A DNA stretch of 55,688 nt from Candidatus Rokuibacteriota bacterium (GCA_003221615.1 QHSQ01000107.1:1-55688), one strand, 5' to 3'. Numbered from the stretch's first letter, positions 43,780 through 53,810 are shown. Made by a program: numbers and translations. The notes: generated by a model not told the origin, from the sequence alone.

Positions 43780-44565
43780 TCATACCGGCCACTCGACGAC
43801 GGCGTTCCCGTGATGCCACGAGGGCTCGTAGCAGTACACGTCCGCCTTCGCCTCGCCGACGGCGCCGAGGAGCGTGGCCCACGTCCTGAGCTCGATGTTG
43901 CCCATCTTGTCGAGCTCTTCGCCGGTGATCGCGGCCAGCTCGCGGCCTTGACCCGCCTTCAGCGTCTCCAGCAGTCGCCGATCGTAGTCGAACTCCGGCG
44001 AAGCGTAGCGGTCCGTGCCCGGGAAGTGAGACATCCCGCCGGACGCCATCACGGCCACGCGCTCTGGACGCGCTCGGAGGATCTCGCCGAGCGCCCGCCC
44101 CCAGTCGTAGCATCGGCGCGGCGTCGGCTGCGGCGGGAGATAGACGTTCACGTGCAGTGGGATGATCGGCACCGGTGGCTCGGGCATCGTGAAATGGAGC
44201 GGGACGTAGAACGCGTAATCGAGCGGCGCGTGCTGGGTATAGAAGAGATCGAAGCCCCGCTCGACGCCCTGCTCCACGATCGATCGCGCCAGAGGCTCGT
44301 GGATCGGGAACCGGTATCGATAGCGCCCGAACGTCCCGGCGCATTCGGTCCCGACGTAGACGGCGAGCGCCGGCACCGCGTCCAGAAAGAACGCCTCGAC
44401 GTGGTCGCCGGCAATGATCGCGATCGCGTCGGCGCGAAGCGTCTCGAGCCTTCGCTTCACCCGTGCGAAGGCGGCGTGCACGCGCAGGACGAGGTCGCGA
44501 TCCTCCGTCCCCGGCCGCGCCAGGAGCTGGGGTGTATGGGCGCAGGCGAACGCGCCGACCAGCAT
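43780..44565 (-). CDS. LigB-like catalytic subunit of an extradiol ring-cleavage dioxygenase
   Basis: 261 aa class III extradiol dioxygenase, Fe(II)-dependent. Metal and catalytic His candidates are in FACAHTPQLL, IAGDHVEAFF and ASGGMSHFPG, with a Glu in the TYCYEP-like end. Substrate may be protocatechuate, gallate or a related diol. The gene starts 18 bp after the UGSC selenoprotein gene, so both are probably on one mRNA. Confidence 0.85.
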   Translation of the reverse strand: MLVGAFACAHTPQLLARPGTEDRDLVLRVHAAFARVKRRLETLRADAIAIIAGDHVEAFFLDAVPALAVYVGTECAGTFGRYRYRFPIHEPLARSIVEQGVERGFDLFYTQHAPLDYAFYVPLHFTMPEPPVPIIPLHVNVYLPPQPTPRRCYDWGRALGEILRARPERVAVMASGGMSHFPGTDRYASPEFDYDRRLLETLKAGQGRELAAITGEELDKMGNIELRTWATLLGAVGEAKADVYCYEPSWHHGNAVVEWPV

Positions 44566-44583
44566 CGCCTCAGCCTCGGGCCG

Positions 44584-45102
44584 TCACGCGGTGATTCTCC
44601 TCACGATCTCGTCGAACGCGAGGTCGGCGAGCGCCCTCACCTCTTCGCGTGTGAGCGGCTGGATCGGGTGCGACACCACGACCGTCCGATAGTCGGTGGC
44701 ACCCAGGGAGTCCGCTTGCGCGCGCGCCGCGCGCACGAACTCGGACGAGATGACCGTCGCCACCGGAATGCCGTGGTCCTCGAAGAACACGCCGTCGTGC
44801 ACACTGCACGTTGTGCACGACCCTCAGTCGGCGAGCCCTTCGACGAGGACGTCGGTCGCGCCCACGATCTCCCGGCGGAGGGCATCGGGCGCCGGACGCG
44901 CGAACGTTGGCTTCTTCTTGCGGATGATGGCCCTGGGCGTCGCGCGCTCGCGCAGGAGCTCCTCGAGGCGGTCGAGCAGGTGATTGCCCTGCGCCTTCGA
45001 GATGTCCAGCAGCGTGATGACCTTGCCGTCGAGGCTCGAAGGCCGCGGCGCCGTCTTGCGGGGCACGGCGACGGAGTCGGTGGGGTCGAGGTACTCGGTC
45101 AT
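44584..45102 (-). CDS. UGSC family selenoprotein (in-frame UGA = Sec93)
   Basis: 172 aa if TGA 44826-44824 is read as selenocysteine. Residues 1-92 (LDGKVITLLDISKAQGN, VGATDVLVEGLAD) run in frame into U93-G-S-C followed by TTCSVHDGVFFEDHGIP and a normal C-terminus. The motif is exactly the Sec-Gly-Ser-Cys that names the UGSC family. Splitting at TGA would give two half proteins in perfect frame. A hairpin starts 2 bases after the UGA. ATG 45102 overlaps the partner's stop (ATGA). Function is unproven; a redox or aromatic-compound role is suggested by LigAB. Confidence 0.85.
44791..44826 (-). promoter_or_regulatory. SECIS-like hairpin after the UGA codon
   Basis: Arms 44813-44821 and 44794-44802 (GTCGTGCAC/GTGCACGAC) pair over 9 bp around a 10-nt loop AACGTGCAGT. 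The 5' arm begins 2 nt after the TGA. Bacterial SECIS elements lie immediately downstream of the UGA and expose a small loop with GU; this fits in position and shape. Confidence 0.7.
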
Positions 45103-46151
45103 CGATCGATCCTCCTGAAGACGAGATTCGAGCCCTTGGAGAACGTCCAGCCCGGCACGATCGCGGAGAAGCGCCCGGCGGTGCCGCCGGCCACCATGAC
45201 CTTGATGTGCTCGGGCGAGCGAAACTTCGGAATCCGTGTGGTCTCGCGATCCGGATCGGGGTACTTCGCGAGCACGTGCTCGGGCAGTCCTTCGCCGCCG
45301 TCGCGCCCGGGGATGAGCTCGCGCACCGGCCACTGCAGCCGCTCGTGAAGCCAGCGCTTCACCTCGGCCTTCTTCCATCCGGCGCCACCGAGGATCTTCG
45401 CGTGCTCGGGCGACAGCACGAGCAACGTGTCCCCCCAGTGCGTCATCCGGTGATGGGAAACGACGGCCATGCTGGCGGCGATCGTCGGCAGGAGATCGTC
45501 GGGCGTACGGCTGCGCTGCGCGTAGACGCCGAGCGGCGCGTCGGCGGCGAGCAGGGCGACGGTGCTCTGCTCGGGGGTGAATCCGTGCTCGACGGCCAGC
45601 GACTCCCACGGGCTCGCCTCTTCGTGCTCGCCGATGCAGTAGGCGTAGCGCCCCGGGTGCGCGAGCGTCGACATGCTGACGTCGCCCGGTCTCGCCCCAC
45701 CCAGATTCACGCACACCAACCGCACGGCGCGGCCGATCGTCGCGTTGGCGCGCCAGCCCGGGCCGAACACGCCCGCGCCCGAATTGATCTCGAGCTCCGC
45801 GCGGATCGGGCCGTTCACGATCACGAGCGGCGCCGGCGCGTTGGTCGTCGCCGAGACCCCATGCAGGTCGAACGCCTCATCGCAGATCGCCTCGATCGCC
45901 GCGATCACGACCGGCAGGTACTCCGGACGGCATCCGGCCATAACCGCGTTGATCGCGATCTTCTCGACGGTGGCGCGCCCGTAGTTGGGCGGCACGAGCG
46001 CCACGAGCTCTCCACCGTCACGCCCCGAAGCGGCGACGGCTCGCTCGACGAGCCGCCGGGTCGGGGGAACGACCGGGAGCCCATCGGTCACTCCGCGGGA
46101 GAAGAGGCTCTCGATCGCGTCGGATTCCAGATCGGGGTCGACCGGCGACAT
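45099..46151 (-). CDS. Hypothetical protein coupled to the UGSC selenoprotein
   Basis: 350 aa. N-terminus FSRGVTDGLPVVPPTRRLVE, then YGRATVEKIAINAVMAGCRPEYL, INSGAGVFGPGWRANATIGR and HPGRYAYCIGEHEEASPWESL. No family I can name. The repeated conserved-looking loops suggest an enzyme. Translational coupling (ATGA) with the UGSC gene points to a two-component system. It is the first gene of the operon leading to LigB/LigA. No signal peptide or membrane segment is evident. Confidence 0.75.
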   Translation of the reverse strand: MSPVDPDLESDAIESLFSRGVTDGLPVVPPTRRLVERAVAASGRDGGELVALVPPNYGRATVEKIAINAVMAGCRPEYLPVVIAAIEAICDEAFDLHGVSATTNAPAPLVIVNGPIRAELEINSGAGVFGPGWRANATIGRAVRLVCVNLGGARPGDVSMSTLAHPGRYAYCIGEHEEASPWESLAVEHGFTPEQSTVALLAADAPLGVYAQRSRTPDDLLPTIAASMAVVSHHRMTHWGDTLLVLSPEHAKILGGAGWKKAEVKRWLHERLQWPVRELIPGRDGGEGLPEHVLAKYPDPDRETTRIPKFRSPEHIKVMVAGGTAGRFSAIVPGWTFSKGSNLVFRRIDR

Positions 46152-46206
46152 GCCCCAGAGGCTAACACAGGGCGTGCGGACCGCTGTCCGGTCGATCGGC
46201 CGCCGA

Positions 46207-46644
46207 TCAGCGCGGGGAGACGGCGTCGGCGATCGCGGATGGGGTAGGGCCGACGATGAAGGCGACCATCGCCGGATATCCGTATCGATGCACGGTGGTC
46301 GCGAGCAAGCCGAGCAACATGGCGAGCACGAGCACGCCGGCGATGACGTGACGGTAACGGCGCCGGATCACGAGAACTGTAGGGGTGAGCCCCGCGAGTA
46401 GCGTTCCGCTGAGCAGAGCTGGCGCGATCGTCGCGAACTGACCCAACTGCCAAGCGACCACCGCCGCGAGCACGACACACAACGCCACGATCGTGACCAC
46501 GCCTTCGCGCACGTGGTGGTAGACGATCTCTGGGGGAAGCTCCAGCAGGAAACGGCAGCGCCGCCTCTCCCGGGCCTCTTCAGGCGTCTCGCGCGGCCTC
46601 GTCCCGAAACGCACGACCCGACAATCGTGCAAACAGCACACCAC
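46207..46644 (-). CDS. Hypothetical membrane protein
   Basis: 145 aa. A charged N-terminus (RPRETPEEARERRRCRFLLE) is followed by three or four hydrophobic segments (VVTIVALCVVLAAVVAWQLG, ALLSGTLLAGLTPTVLVI, VIAGVLVLAMLLGLLAT). The start may be GTG 46644 or a later GTG. Family unknown. Confidence 0.6.
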   Translation of the reverse strand: MVCCLHDCRVVRFGTRPRETPEEARERRRCRFLLELPPEIVYHHVREGVVTIVALCVVLAAVVAWQLGQFATIAPALLSGTLLAGLTPTVLVIRRRYRHVIAGVLVLAMLLGLLATTVHRYGYPAMVAFIVGPTPSAIADAVSPR

Positions 46645-46672
46645 GGGACAACGCCTTCCAAATATCCGTAAA

Positions 46673-46693
46673 TCAAGCCTTTCGGGGGCTTGA
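46673..46693. terminator. Hairpin upstream of the membrane protein gene
   Basis: A 7-bp stem TCAAGCC/GGCTTGA with a 7-nt loop in the divergent intergenic region. No T-run follows in either direction; its role is unclear. Confidence 0.3.
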
Positions 46694-46812
46694 GGGCCAC
46701 CCAGGGCTGCAAGGGAACAGATCGGTCGCTCAGAAACTGAACAGGGAAGCCGGGTCGTGCCGGGTACCCGGATTGAGCGGGGCCCGAGCCAAGGGCATAT
46801 AAAACTCGCCCT

Positions 46813-46828
46813 AGACGTTTTGACGTCT
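46813..46828. promoter_or_regulatory. Inverted repeat (operator candidate) upstream of usp
   Basis: AGACGT-TTTG-ACGTCT, a perfect 6-4-6 palindrome 105 bp before the stress-protein start and 10 bp after a possible -10 (TATAAA at 46798). Its position suits a repressor operator or part of a leader hairpin. Confidence 0.4.
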
Positions 46829-46933
46829 CCCAGAGATCAAAAGATTCCGCCGAGCGCGGCGTGCGGGAATCTCCGGCCCTGACGATCCCGTCCCAACAGT
46901 GTACCGATGAGGAGTGATGGGAGGACGATGACG

Positions 46934-47365
46934 ATGGCCAAGAGGATCTTGACACCTATCGATGGTTGTGAGGAGAGCCCCACGATCGTTCCGGTTGTCG
47001 CGGCGCTCGCGCGCGGGGCCGGATCGACGGTTCGGCTGCTGAGGGTGTTCCCGGTTCCGGAGCGCGTGATGGGCCCGCACGGGCGGACGATAGCGTACGT
47101 CGACCAGGAGATGGCGCGGCTCACCGCGCTCGGGCTCGACGAGCTCGCGCACGTCGAGGCGGAGCTCGAGGGCATCCCGGTGGAGCGGGTCGTGCGATTC
47201 GGCGAGCCGGCCGAAGAGATCAAGCTCGAGGCCGAGGCATTCAACGCCGATCTGGTGACGCTCGGGACGAGCCGGCGAAGCCGCCTGGCCAGCGCCCTGC
47301 GCCCCGGAGTGGTCGAGCGCGTCGTTCAGGAGACGCCGGTCCCGACCCTGGTGCTGCGCGACTGA
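46934..47365 (+). CDS. Universal stress protein (UspA family)
   Basis: 143 aa. N-terminal KRILTPIDGCEESPTIVPVV and C-terminal VTLGTSRRSRLASALRPGVVERVVQETPVPTL hold the usual ATP-binding G-2x-G-9x-G(S/T) region in altered form (GTSRRSRLASALRPG). GGGAGG lies 9 bp before ATG 46934; ATG 46928 and 46907 are possible. Cytoplasmic stress response. It is convergent with phoU. Confidence 0.88.
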   Translation: MAKRILTPIDGCEESPTIVPVVAALARGAGSTVRLLRVFPVPERVMGPHGRTIAYVDQEMARLTALGLDELAHVEAELEGIPVERVVRFGEPAEEIKLEAEAFNADLVTLGTSRRSRLASALRPGVVERVVQETPVPTLVLRD

Positions 47366-47440
47366 GAGTCGCGGAGTCCCGCGACTGAGAGTCGCGGGAG
47401 CGCCCGCGACTGAGAGTCGCGGGAGCGCCCGCGACCGAGA
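47356..47440. repeat. Tandem 25-bp palindromic repeats between usp and phoU
   Basis: Three copies of a unit containing CGCGACTGAGAGTCGCG and a partial fourth. Each unit folds into a 7-bp hairpin (CGCGACT/AGTCGCG, loop GAG). The first copy supplies the usp stop codon and the last abuts the phoU stop. It may serve as a shared terminator for the convergent genes. Confidence 0.75.
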
Positions 47441-47441
47441 G

Positions 47442-48098
47442 CTACGCGAGCATGTGGCGCACCATCTTGCTCTCGACCATGTAGATCACCATCTCGGCGA
47501 TGTTGGTCGCGTGGTCGGCCACGCGCTCGAGGAAGCGCGAGACCAGGATGAGCCGGATGGCGCGCGGGATGGTCTTCGGGTCTTCCATCATGTAGGTCAG
47601 GAGCTCGCGGAAGATCTGCTCCTTGAGGGCGTCGACGTCGGCGTCCTCGCCGCACACGCGGCGCGCGAGCTCGGTGTCGCGGCTGACGAACGCGTCGAGG
47701 CTCTCCTTCACCATACGCTGGGCCTTCTCGGCCATCCGCGGGAGGTCGACGTAGGGCTTCAGCTGCGGCTCCGGGTTCAGCTCGATCGTGCGCTGGGCGA
47801 TGTTGACCGCCTGATCGCCGATGCGCTCGAGGTCGGTGACGATCTTCATCGCGGTCGTGATGAAGCGCAGGTCACCCGCCGTCGGCTGGTGGAGCGCCAG
47901 CAGCTCCACGCACTTCTCGTCGATCTCCACGTCGTAGGCGTTCACCTGCCGATCGCGATCGATGACCTCCTGAGCGAGCTCGCTGTCGCGCTCGATGAGG
48001 GCGCGCATGACCCGACGGATCTGGTCCTCGACCAGGCCGCCCATGGCCAGGAGGGTCTGCTTGAGTGCGTCCAGCTCTTCGTGAAAATGGCGCTGCAT
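47442..48098 (-). CDS. phoU: Phosphate transport regulator PhoU
   Basis: 218 aa, all-helical, two tandem PhoU repeats with metal-cluster motifs (EIDEKCVELLALHQPTAGDLR, LERIGDQAVNIAQRT, RFLERVADHATNIAE). It links the Pst transporter to the PhoR kinase. ATG 48098 is 15 bp after the pstB stop. It is the last gene of the pst operon. Confidence 0.95.
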   Translation of the reverse strand: MQRHFHEELDALKQTLLAMGGLVEDQIRRVMRALIERDSELAQEVIDRDRQVNAYDVEIDEKCVELLALHQPTAGDLRFITTAMKIVTDLERIGDQAVNIAQRTIELNPEPQLKPYVDLPRMAEKAQRMVKESLDAFVSRDTELARRVCGEDADVDALKEQIFRELLTYMMEDPKTIPRAIRLILVSRFLERVADHATNIAEMVIYMVESKMVRHMLA

Positions 48099-48112
48099 AG
48101 GGTTCTCCGCTC

Positions 48113-48931
<819 letters not shown>

Positions 48932-48945
48932 CTGTCGTCCTCCTC

Positions 48946-50559
48946 CTAGACCGCCGACATCGCGTACTTCCGGCGCAAACGGTTCCGAAGCCCGATCGCG
49001 AAGATGTTCAGGAACACGACGATCGCCAGCAGCAGGAGCGTCGTGACGAACACCATCGGGCGCGCGGCATCCACGTTGGGCGACTGGAAGCCGACGTCGT
49101 AGATGTGAAAGCCCAGGTGCATGAACTTCCGGTCGAAGTGCACGAAGGGCCAGAATCCGTCGATCGGGAGCGCCGGCGCCAGCTTGACCACGCCGGTGAT
49201 CATGAGCGGGGCGACCTCGCCCGCCGCCCGGGCCATTGCCAGGATCAGCCCGGTCAGGATCGAGGGCATGACGGCCGGCAACACCACCCGCAAGGTCGTC
49301 TCGAGCTTGGTCGCGCCCAGCGCCAGGGACGCCTCGCGCGTCCCGCGCGGGATCGCCGCCAGCCCCTCTTCGGTCGCCACGATCACGACGGGCACCGTGA
49401 GCAGAGCGAGCGTGAGCGAGGCCCACAGGATCCCGCCGGTGCCGAAGGTCGGGCTCGGTAGGGCTTCGCTGAAGAACAGGCGGTCGATCGTACCCCCGAC
49501 GAAGTAGATGAAAAAGCCGACCCCGAACACGCCGAAGACGATCGACGGCACCCCGGCGAGGTTATTGACGGCGATCCGTACCGCGCTGACGAACGTGCCC
49601 TGGCGGGCGTACTCACGGAGATAGAACGCCGCGAGCACCCCCAGCGGGGCGACCATCACGGACATGATCAGGACCATCATGACCGTGCCGAAGATCGCGG
49701 GGAACACGCCGCCCTCGGTGTTCGACTCGCGCGGATCGCTCGACACGAACTCCACGACCCGGGCGAGATACCGCACAACCTTGGCCGGGAGACTCATCGC
49801 GTTCGGCGCGTCGACGTGGAGGATCTGGATCAGCGGAAGCTCCTTCTCCTTGCCGTCGTCGGCGCTGACGACGACGCTCGAGGTCTGGCGCCCCCGAAGC
49901 TCAGCGAGCCGCGCTTCCTCGGTCTTGTACCGATCCTGGAGGGCCGCCATCTCCCGCTGCAGCGAATCGACCGCCGGCCCGCTCGTGACACCCTCGTTGA
50001 CCAGGCGCCGCAGTCCGAGCCTGATCTTTTCCTGCTGATGATTGATCGCGCCCACCTCGCCCTTTTCGATGCTCCTGATGTCGCGACGGGCGCGCGCCAC
50101 CCCCGGGAGCCGGCGCTCGAGCTCGGCCAGCCCCTGCTCGGCCCCGGTCGCGACGGTGCGGCCGCCCTCGCGAATCTCCTTGATCGTTCCGATCAAGAGC
50201 CCCCACTCCGTGCGCTCCATCACCATGACGTCCCGGGGATACTCCCGGCGCGCGATCGCGCTTTCGTCCACCCACTGGAAGTCGGCACCGTAGAGGTCGC
50301 GATTGGCGACCTTGAGCTTGATGCGATATCGACCGGGGCTGTGCGGAATCGGCTCGCGCTCGACCAGGAGACCGGATGCCGTCCGGCCGTCCGTGAGCGT
50401 GAGGCGTACGACGTCGCTCGGCCAGAAGAAGCCGAGGCCGTTGGCGACGATGAGTCCCAGCAGGCCGAGCACCAGCACGAGAGCGAACGCCAGTGCGCCG
50501 CCCGTCAGCCAGATGAAGGGCTCCCCGCTGCGCCAGAGCTGCCGCGCCCGGCTGCTCAC
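48946..50559 (-). CDS. pstA: Phosphate ABC transporter permease PstA, long form
   Basis: 537 aa from GTG 50559 (overlaps the pstC stop as GTGA). One N-terminal helix (about 20-43) is followed by a roughly 220-residue soluble insert with coiled-coil character ([40 protein letters not shown]). The permease core then starts near residue 270, with EAA-loop text [20 protein letters not shown]. Standard PstA is about 300 aa; the extended version occurs in several Gram-negative groups. Confidence 0.93.
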   Translation of the reverse strand: MSSRARQLWRSGEPFIWLTGGALAFALVLVLGLLGLIVANGLGFFWPSDVVRLTLTDGRTASGLLVEREPIPHSPGRYRIKLKVANRDLYGADFQWVDESAIARREYPRDVMVMERTEWGLLIGTIKEIREGGRTVATGAEQGLAELERRLPGVARARRDIRSIEKGEVGAINHQQEKIRLGLRRLVNEGVTSGPAVDSLQREMAALQDRYKTEEARLAELRGRQTSSVVVSADDGKEKELPLIQILHVDAPNAMSLPAKVVRYLARVVEFVSSDPRESNTEGGVFPAIFGTVMMVLIMSVMVAPLGVLAAFYLREYARQGTFVSAVRIAVNNLAGVPSIVFGVFGVGFFIYFVGGTIDRLFFSEALPSPTFGTGGILWASLTLALLTVPVVIVATEEGLAAIPRGTREASLALGATKLETTLRVVLPAVMPSILTGLILAMARAAGEVAPLMITGVVKLAPALPIDGFWPFVHFDRKFMHLGFHIYDVGFQSPNVDAARPMVFVTTLLLLAIVVFLNIFAIGLRNRLRRKYAMSAV

Positions 50560-52835
50560 AGGTAGCGGTACTTCTGCCGGAGCTTGAGGCGGACCAGCTC
50601 GGCGACGGTGTTCACCGCGAAGGTGAGGCAGAAGAGGAGGAACGCGGCGAGGAAGAGCACGCGGAACAGGGTGCCGCCCTCGGGCGCCTCCGGCAGCTCC
50701 ACCGCGATGTTGGCCGAGAGCGCGCGGAACCCGTTGAAGATCGACCAGTCCATCACCGGCGTGTTCCCGGTCGCCATCAGGACGATCATGGTCTCGCCGA
50801 CGGCGCGGCCGAAGCCGATCATGACCGCCGAGAAGATCCCGGGGCTGGCGGTCGGTAGGACGATCCGGATCGCCGTCTGCCAGCGGGTGGCGCCGAGCGC
50901 GAGCGATCCGGCGCGCAGATGGTGCGGCACGTTCGCGAGCGAGTCCTCGGCGATCGTGAAGATGATCGGGATCACGGCGAAGCCCATGGCGATCCCGACC
51001 ACGAGCGAGTTGCGCTGATCGTAGGTGAGCCCCAGCGCGGTCAGGAGCCAGCCGCGGTAGTTTCCGGCAAGCAAGGTCCGCTCGACCAGCCCGCCCAGCG
51101 CCAGGGCCACCGCCGCGCTGCCCACGACGACCGGCAGGACCAGCAACATTTCGGTCCCCGTCCGGAAGCGACCGCGAATCACGGCCGGCACCGTCCGCCA
51201 TACGACGAGCGCGACCAGGATGCCGACCGCCTCGACCACCGGCATGAGGAACAGACCCGGGACGACGCGCTCGACCATCGGCGCAAGCCAGAGGCCGGCG
51301 AAGAATCCCAGGACGACGCTCGGCAGCGCCGCCATGATCTCGACGACGGGCTTCACGTAGTTCTTGATCGCCGGATGCATGAACTCGCTCACGTAGATGG
51401 CGGCGAGCAGAGCGATCGGCACGGCGAACAGGAGCGCGTAGAAGGTTCCCTTCAGGGTCCCGTACACGAGGGGCGTGAGGCTCAGCTTGGCCTCGAAGTC
51501 GTCGGTGCCTCCCGTCGACTGCCAGACCCAGGCGGGCTCGGAGTATCCCTCGTACCAGACTCTGCCGAAGAGGGTGCCGAGCGTGACTTCCGGGTGCGGG
51601 TTGTCGACCCGCCACTGGCGGAGCGCGCCATCGCCCTCGGCCACGAGCAGGGCGTCGGACTTCGGCGCGAAGACCACCGACCGCAGGTCGGCCGCGCCGG
51701 TGCCGATCGAGAGCAATGTCTGGCCGGACGTGCCGTAGTTGACGTGCACCTGGCCTTGCGCGTCGGCGGTGACGAAGCCTTTGTCCCGCTTCGAGGCGTC
51801 GATGGCGACGACCGGGCCGGCGTGCCCCTGGAAACGATGGACGAGCGTGAGTCGCCGTGTGCCGCCGCCCACGACGGGTACGACCTGCCAGGTCGCCACG
51901 CCGCCCCGCGCGTCGCCCGTCACGAGCGTCCGATCGCCGATCAGGAATCCCAGCGCGGTCACCGGGGCCTCGCCGACCTCGGCACCTCCCGCTTGCCTGG
52001 GGTCCTTCGGGTCGCGCAGGTCGTACCAGATGAGCTGGCCGCGCGAGGTGCCCACGAACAGGTCCTCGCCCCGCCCGTCGAGCCGTAGCGCCGTGATCTC
52101 GCCGTCGAGTGGGATCCTCAGCGCGGTGCTCGACTCTTCTTTGCGGCCGCCTCCGACCAGCGCTTTCTTCTCGACGACACTCTGGATGAGCAGCTCGGCC
52201 GGCCCAACCTGGGCGATCGTGAGCGGGCCCGAGCCGGTCGACGCGCTGCTCAGTCTCACGATCGAGCGTTTCCGCTCGGGGTCGAGGCTGATCGGGGTCG
52301 CGAACTCGGGCTTCGGCGTCACGGTCCGCTCGCCGTTCGGGAACGTGACCTCGAACTTCACATCGAGTGGAATCGCCCGACCGTCGGAGGTACCCAAGAA
52401 GTAGCGGCTCTTGCCCGCCGACGAGACGTCCGTGATGGTGGCGCTTCCCAGGGTCGGCGGCGTGACGGGCGGCAGCGCTCGCTTGCCGTCGAGCGCGCCC
52501 AGCGCCACGGCGCCGCTCCGCGTGATGACGAATGCCACCTCGCGGTACTCGTCGATGCCGATCGACTCACCGGGGGCGGGCGTCCCGACGGCCGCCGGCG
52601 GATACGCGCGGACGAACGTCGCGGTCGGCTTCACGAACAGCGGGTACACCTCGGCCGCGATCACGAGCAGGATGGCCAGGATGGAGGCGATGACGACGAT
52701 CCCGCCGAGGACGACCAGGCGGGATGAGACGCGGTCGATCAGGATTCGCCGGCTCGTGCGGGTCCGGCTGACGGTGAGCGGCCGAGCGGGCGGGGCCGCT
52801 TCACCGTCCCTGAGAGTCTTGAGATTGATCGCCAC
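50556..52835 (-). CDS. pstC: Phosphate ABC transporter permease PstC, long form with periplasmic propeller-like insert
   Basis: 759 aa. The first helix near residues 40-65 is followed by about 380 residues of beta-rich, WD/PQQ-like text (LFVGTSRGQLIWYDLRDPKD, LVTGDARGGVATWQV, FVTADAQGQVHVNYG). The permease core (from about 465) has EDSLANVPHHLRAGSLALGA. The insert should face the periplasm and could contact PstS. It directly follows pstS and overlaps pstA. Confidence 0.92.
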   Translation of the reverse strand: MAINLKTLRDGEAAPPARPLTVSRTRTSRRILIDRVSSRLVVLGGIVVIASILAILLVIAAEVYPLFVKPTATFVRAYPPAAVGTPAPGESIGIDEYREVAFVITRSGAVALGALDGKRALPPVTPPTLGSATITDVSSAGKSRYFLGTSDGRAIPLDVKFEVTFPNGERTVTPKPEFATPISLDPERKRSIVRLSSASTGSGPLTIAQVGPAELLIQSVVEKKALVGGGRKEESSTALRIPLDGEITALRLDGRGEDLFVGTSRGQLIWYDLRDPKDPRQAGGAEVGEAPVTALGFLIGDRTLVTGDARGGVATWQVVPVVGGGTRRLTLVHRFQGHAGPVVAIDASKRDKGFVTADAQGQVHVNYGTSGQTLLSIGTGAADLRSVVFAPKSDALLVAEGDGALRQWRVDNPHPEVTLGTLFGRVWYEGYSEPAWVWQSTGGTDDFEAKLSLTPLVYGTLKGTFYALLFAVPIALLAAIYVSEFMHPAIKNYVKPVVEIMAALPSVVLGFFAGLWLAPMVERVVPGLFLMPVVEAVGILVALVVWRTVPAVIRGRFRTGTEMLLVLPVVVGSAAVALALGGLVERTLLAGNYRGWLLTALGLTYDQRNSLVVGIAMGFAVIPIIFTIAEDSLANVPHHLRAGSLALGATRWQTAIRIVLPTASPGIFSAVMIGFGRAVGETMIVLMATGNTPVMDWSIFNGFRALSANIAVELPEAPEGGTLFRVLFLAAFLLFCLTFAVNTVAELVRLKLRQKYRYL

Positions 52836-53810
52836 TTACTGGATCTTGCTCAGCTCTTCCTTCGAGATAGACGCCGGGATCGGGAAGTACCCGTCCTTGA
52901 TGACGACCTCCTGGCCGTCCTTGGAGAGCACGAGCTTCATGAACTCACGGGTCAGCGGGTCGAGCGGCTTGCTCGGCGCCCGGTTGACGTACACGTAGAG
53001 AAAGCGCGAGAGCGGATAGCTCCCGGCGTAGGCGTTGTCCTGGTCGGCCTCGTAGCACTTGTCGCCTTCCTTCTCGGCCATTGGGACCGGCCGCACACCA
53101 GCCGTGGAGTAGCCGATGCCGCTGTAGCCCACCGCGAACCGATCAACCGTCACGCCCTGCACCACCGACGCCGAGCCGGGCTGCTCCTTCACGGAATCCT
53201 TGTAGTCGCCGTTCTTGAGCGTGTGCTCCTTGAAGAACCCGTACGTGCCGGAGGCGGAGTTACGACCGTAGAGGCTGATCGGCTTCGAGGCCCACTCGCC
53301 GGTGAGGCCGAGCTGTCCCCAGGTGGTGATGTCTTCTTTATAGCCCTGGCGACGCGACTTCGAGAAGATCGCGTCGACCTGCGCGACGGTCAGGCACTTG
53401 ATGGGGTTGTCCTTGTTCACGAACACGCCGAGAGCGTCGACCGAGGTGCGGATCTGGGTCGGCTTGTAGCCGTACTTCTTCTCGAACTGATCGATCTCGG
53501 TTCCCTTCATCGCGCGCGACATCGGGCCGAGCTGGGCCGTGCCGGCGATCAGCGCGGGTGGCGCGGTCGAGGAGCCCTTGCCCTCGATCTGGATCTTGGC
53601 GTTCGGGTAGAACTTCGAGAACGTCTCGGCCCACAGGGTCATCACGTTGTTGAGAGAGTCCGAGCCGATGCTGTTGATGTTGCCGCTGACGCCGCTGGTC
53701 GGCTTGTAGGGCTGAAGGGCCGGGTCCAGCTTCACCGGGCCCGATGCCAGCGCCAGGCTCCATCCAATCACGATGGTCACCGCCAGGGCCACCGCGCATA
53801 CGTTCTTCAT
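52836..53810 (-). CDS. pstS: Phosphate-binding protein PstS
   Basis: 324 aa periplasmic binding protein. A signal peptide covers residues 1-22 (MKNVCAVALAVTIVIGWSLA). The phosphate-site loops are INSIGSDSLNNVM, GKGSSTAPPALIAGTAQLGPMSR and GRNSASGTYGFF. ATG 53810 has AAGGAG 10 bp upstream. It is preceded by a Pho-box-like repeat at the phoB stop. Confidence 0.95.
   Translation of the reverse strand: MKNVCAVALAVTIVIGWSLALASGPVKLDPALQPYKPTSGVSGNINSIGSDSLNNVMTLWAETFSKFYPNAKIQIEGKGSSTAPPALIAGTAQLGPMSRAMKGTEIDQFEKKYGYKPTQIRTSVDALGVFVNKDNPIKCLTVAQVDAIFSKSRRQGYKEDITTWGQLGLTGEWASKPISLYGRNSASGTYGFFKEHTLKNGDYKDSVKEQPGSASVVQGVTVDRFAVGYSGIGYSTAGVRPVPMAEKEGDKCYEADQDNAYAGSYPLSRFLYVYVNRAPSKPLDPLTREFMKLVLSKDGQEVVIKDGYFPIPASISKEELSKIQ

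Noticed and set aside
44584..44802. Separate 72-aa gene downstream of a TGA stop
   Set aside because: It is in perfect frame with the upstream half and begins mid-domain; better explained as the C-terminal half of a UGA-Sec protein.
50560..51615. Upstream extension of the pstA frame into pstC
   Set aside because: The frame stays open but reads as Arg/Gly-rich nonsense; GTG 50559 overlapping the pstC stop gives a normal N-terminal helix.
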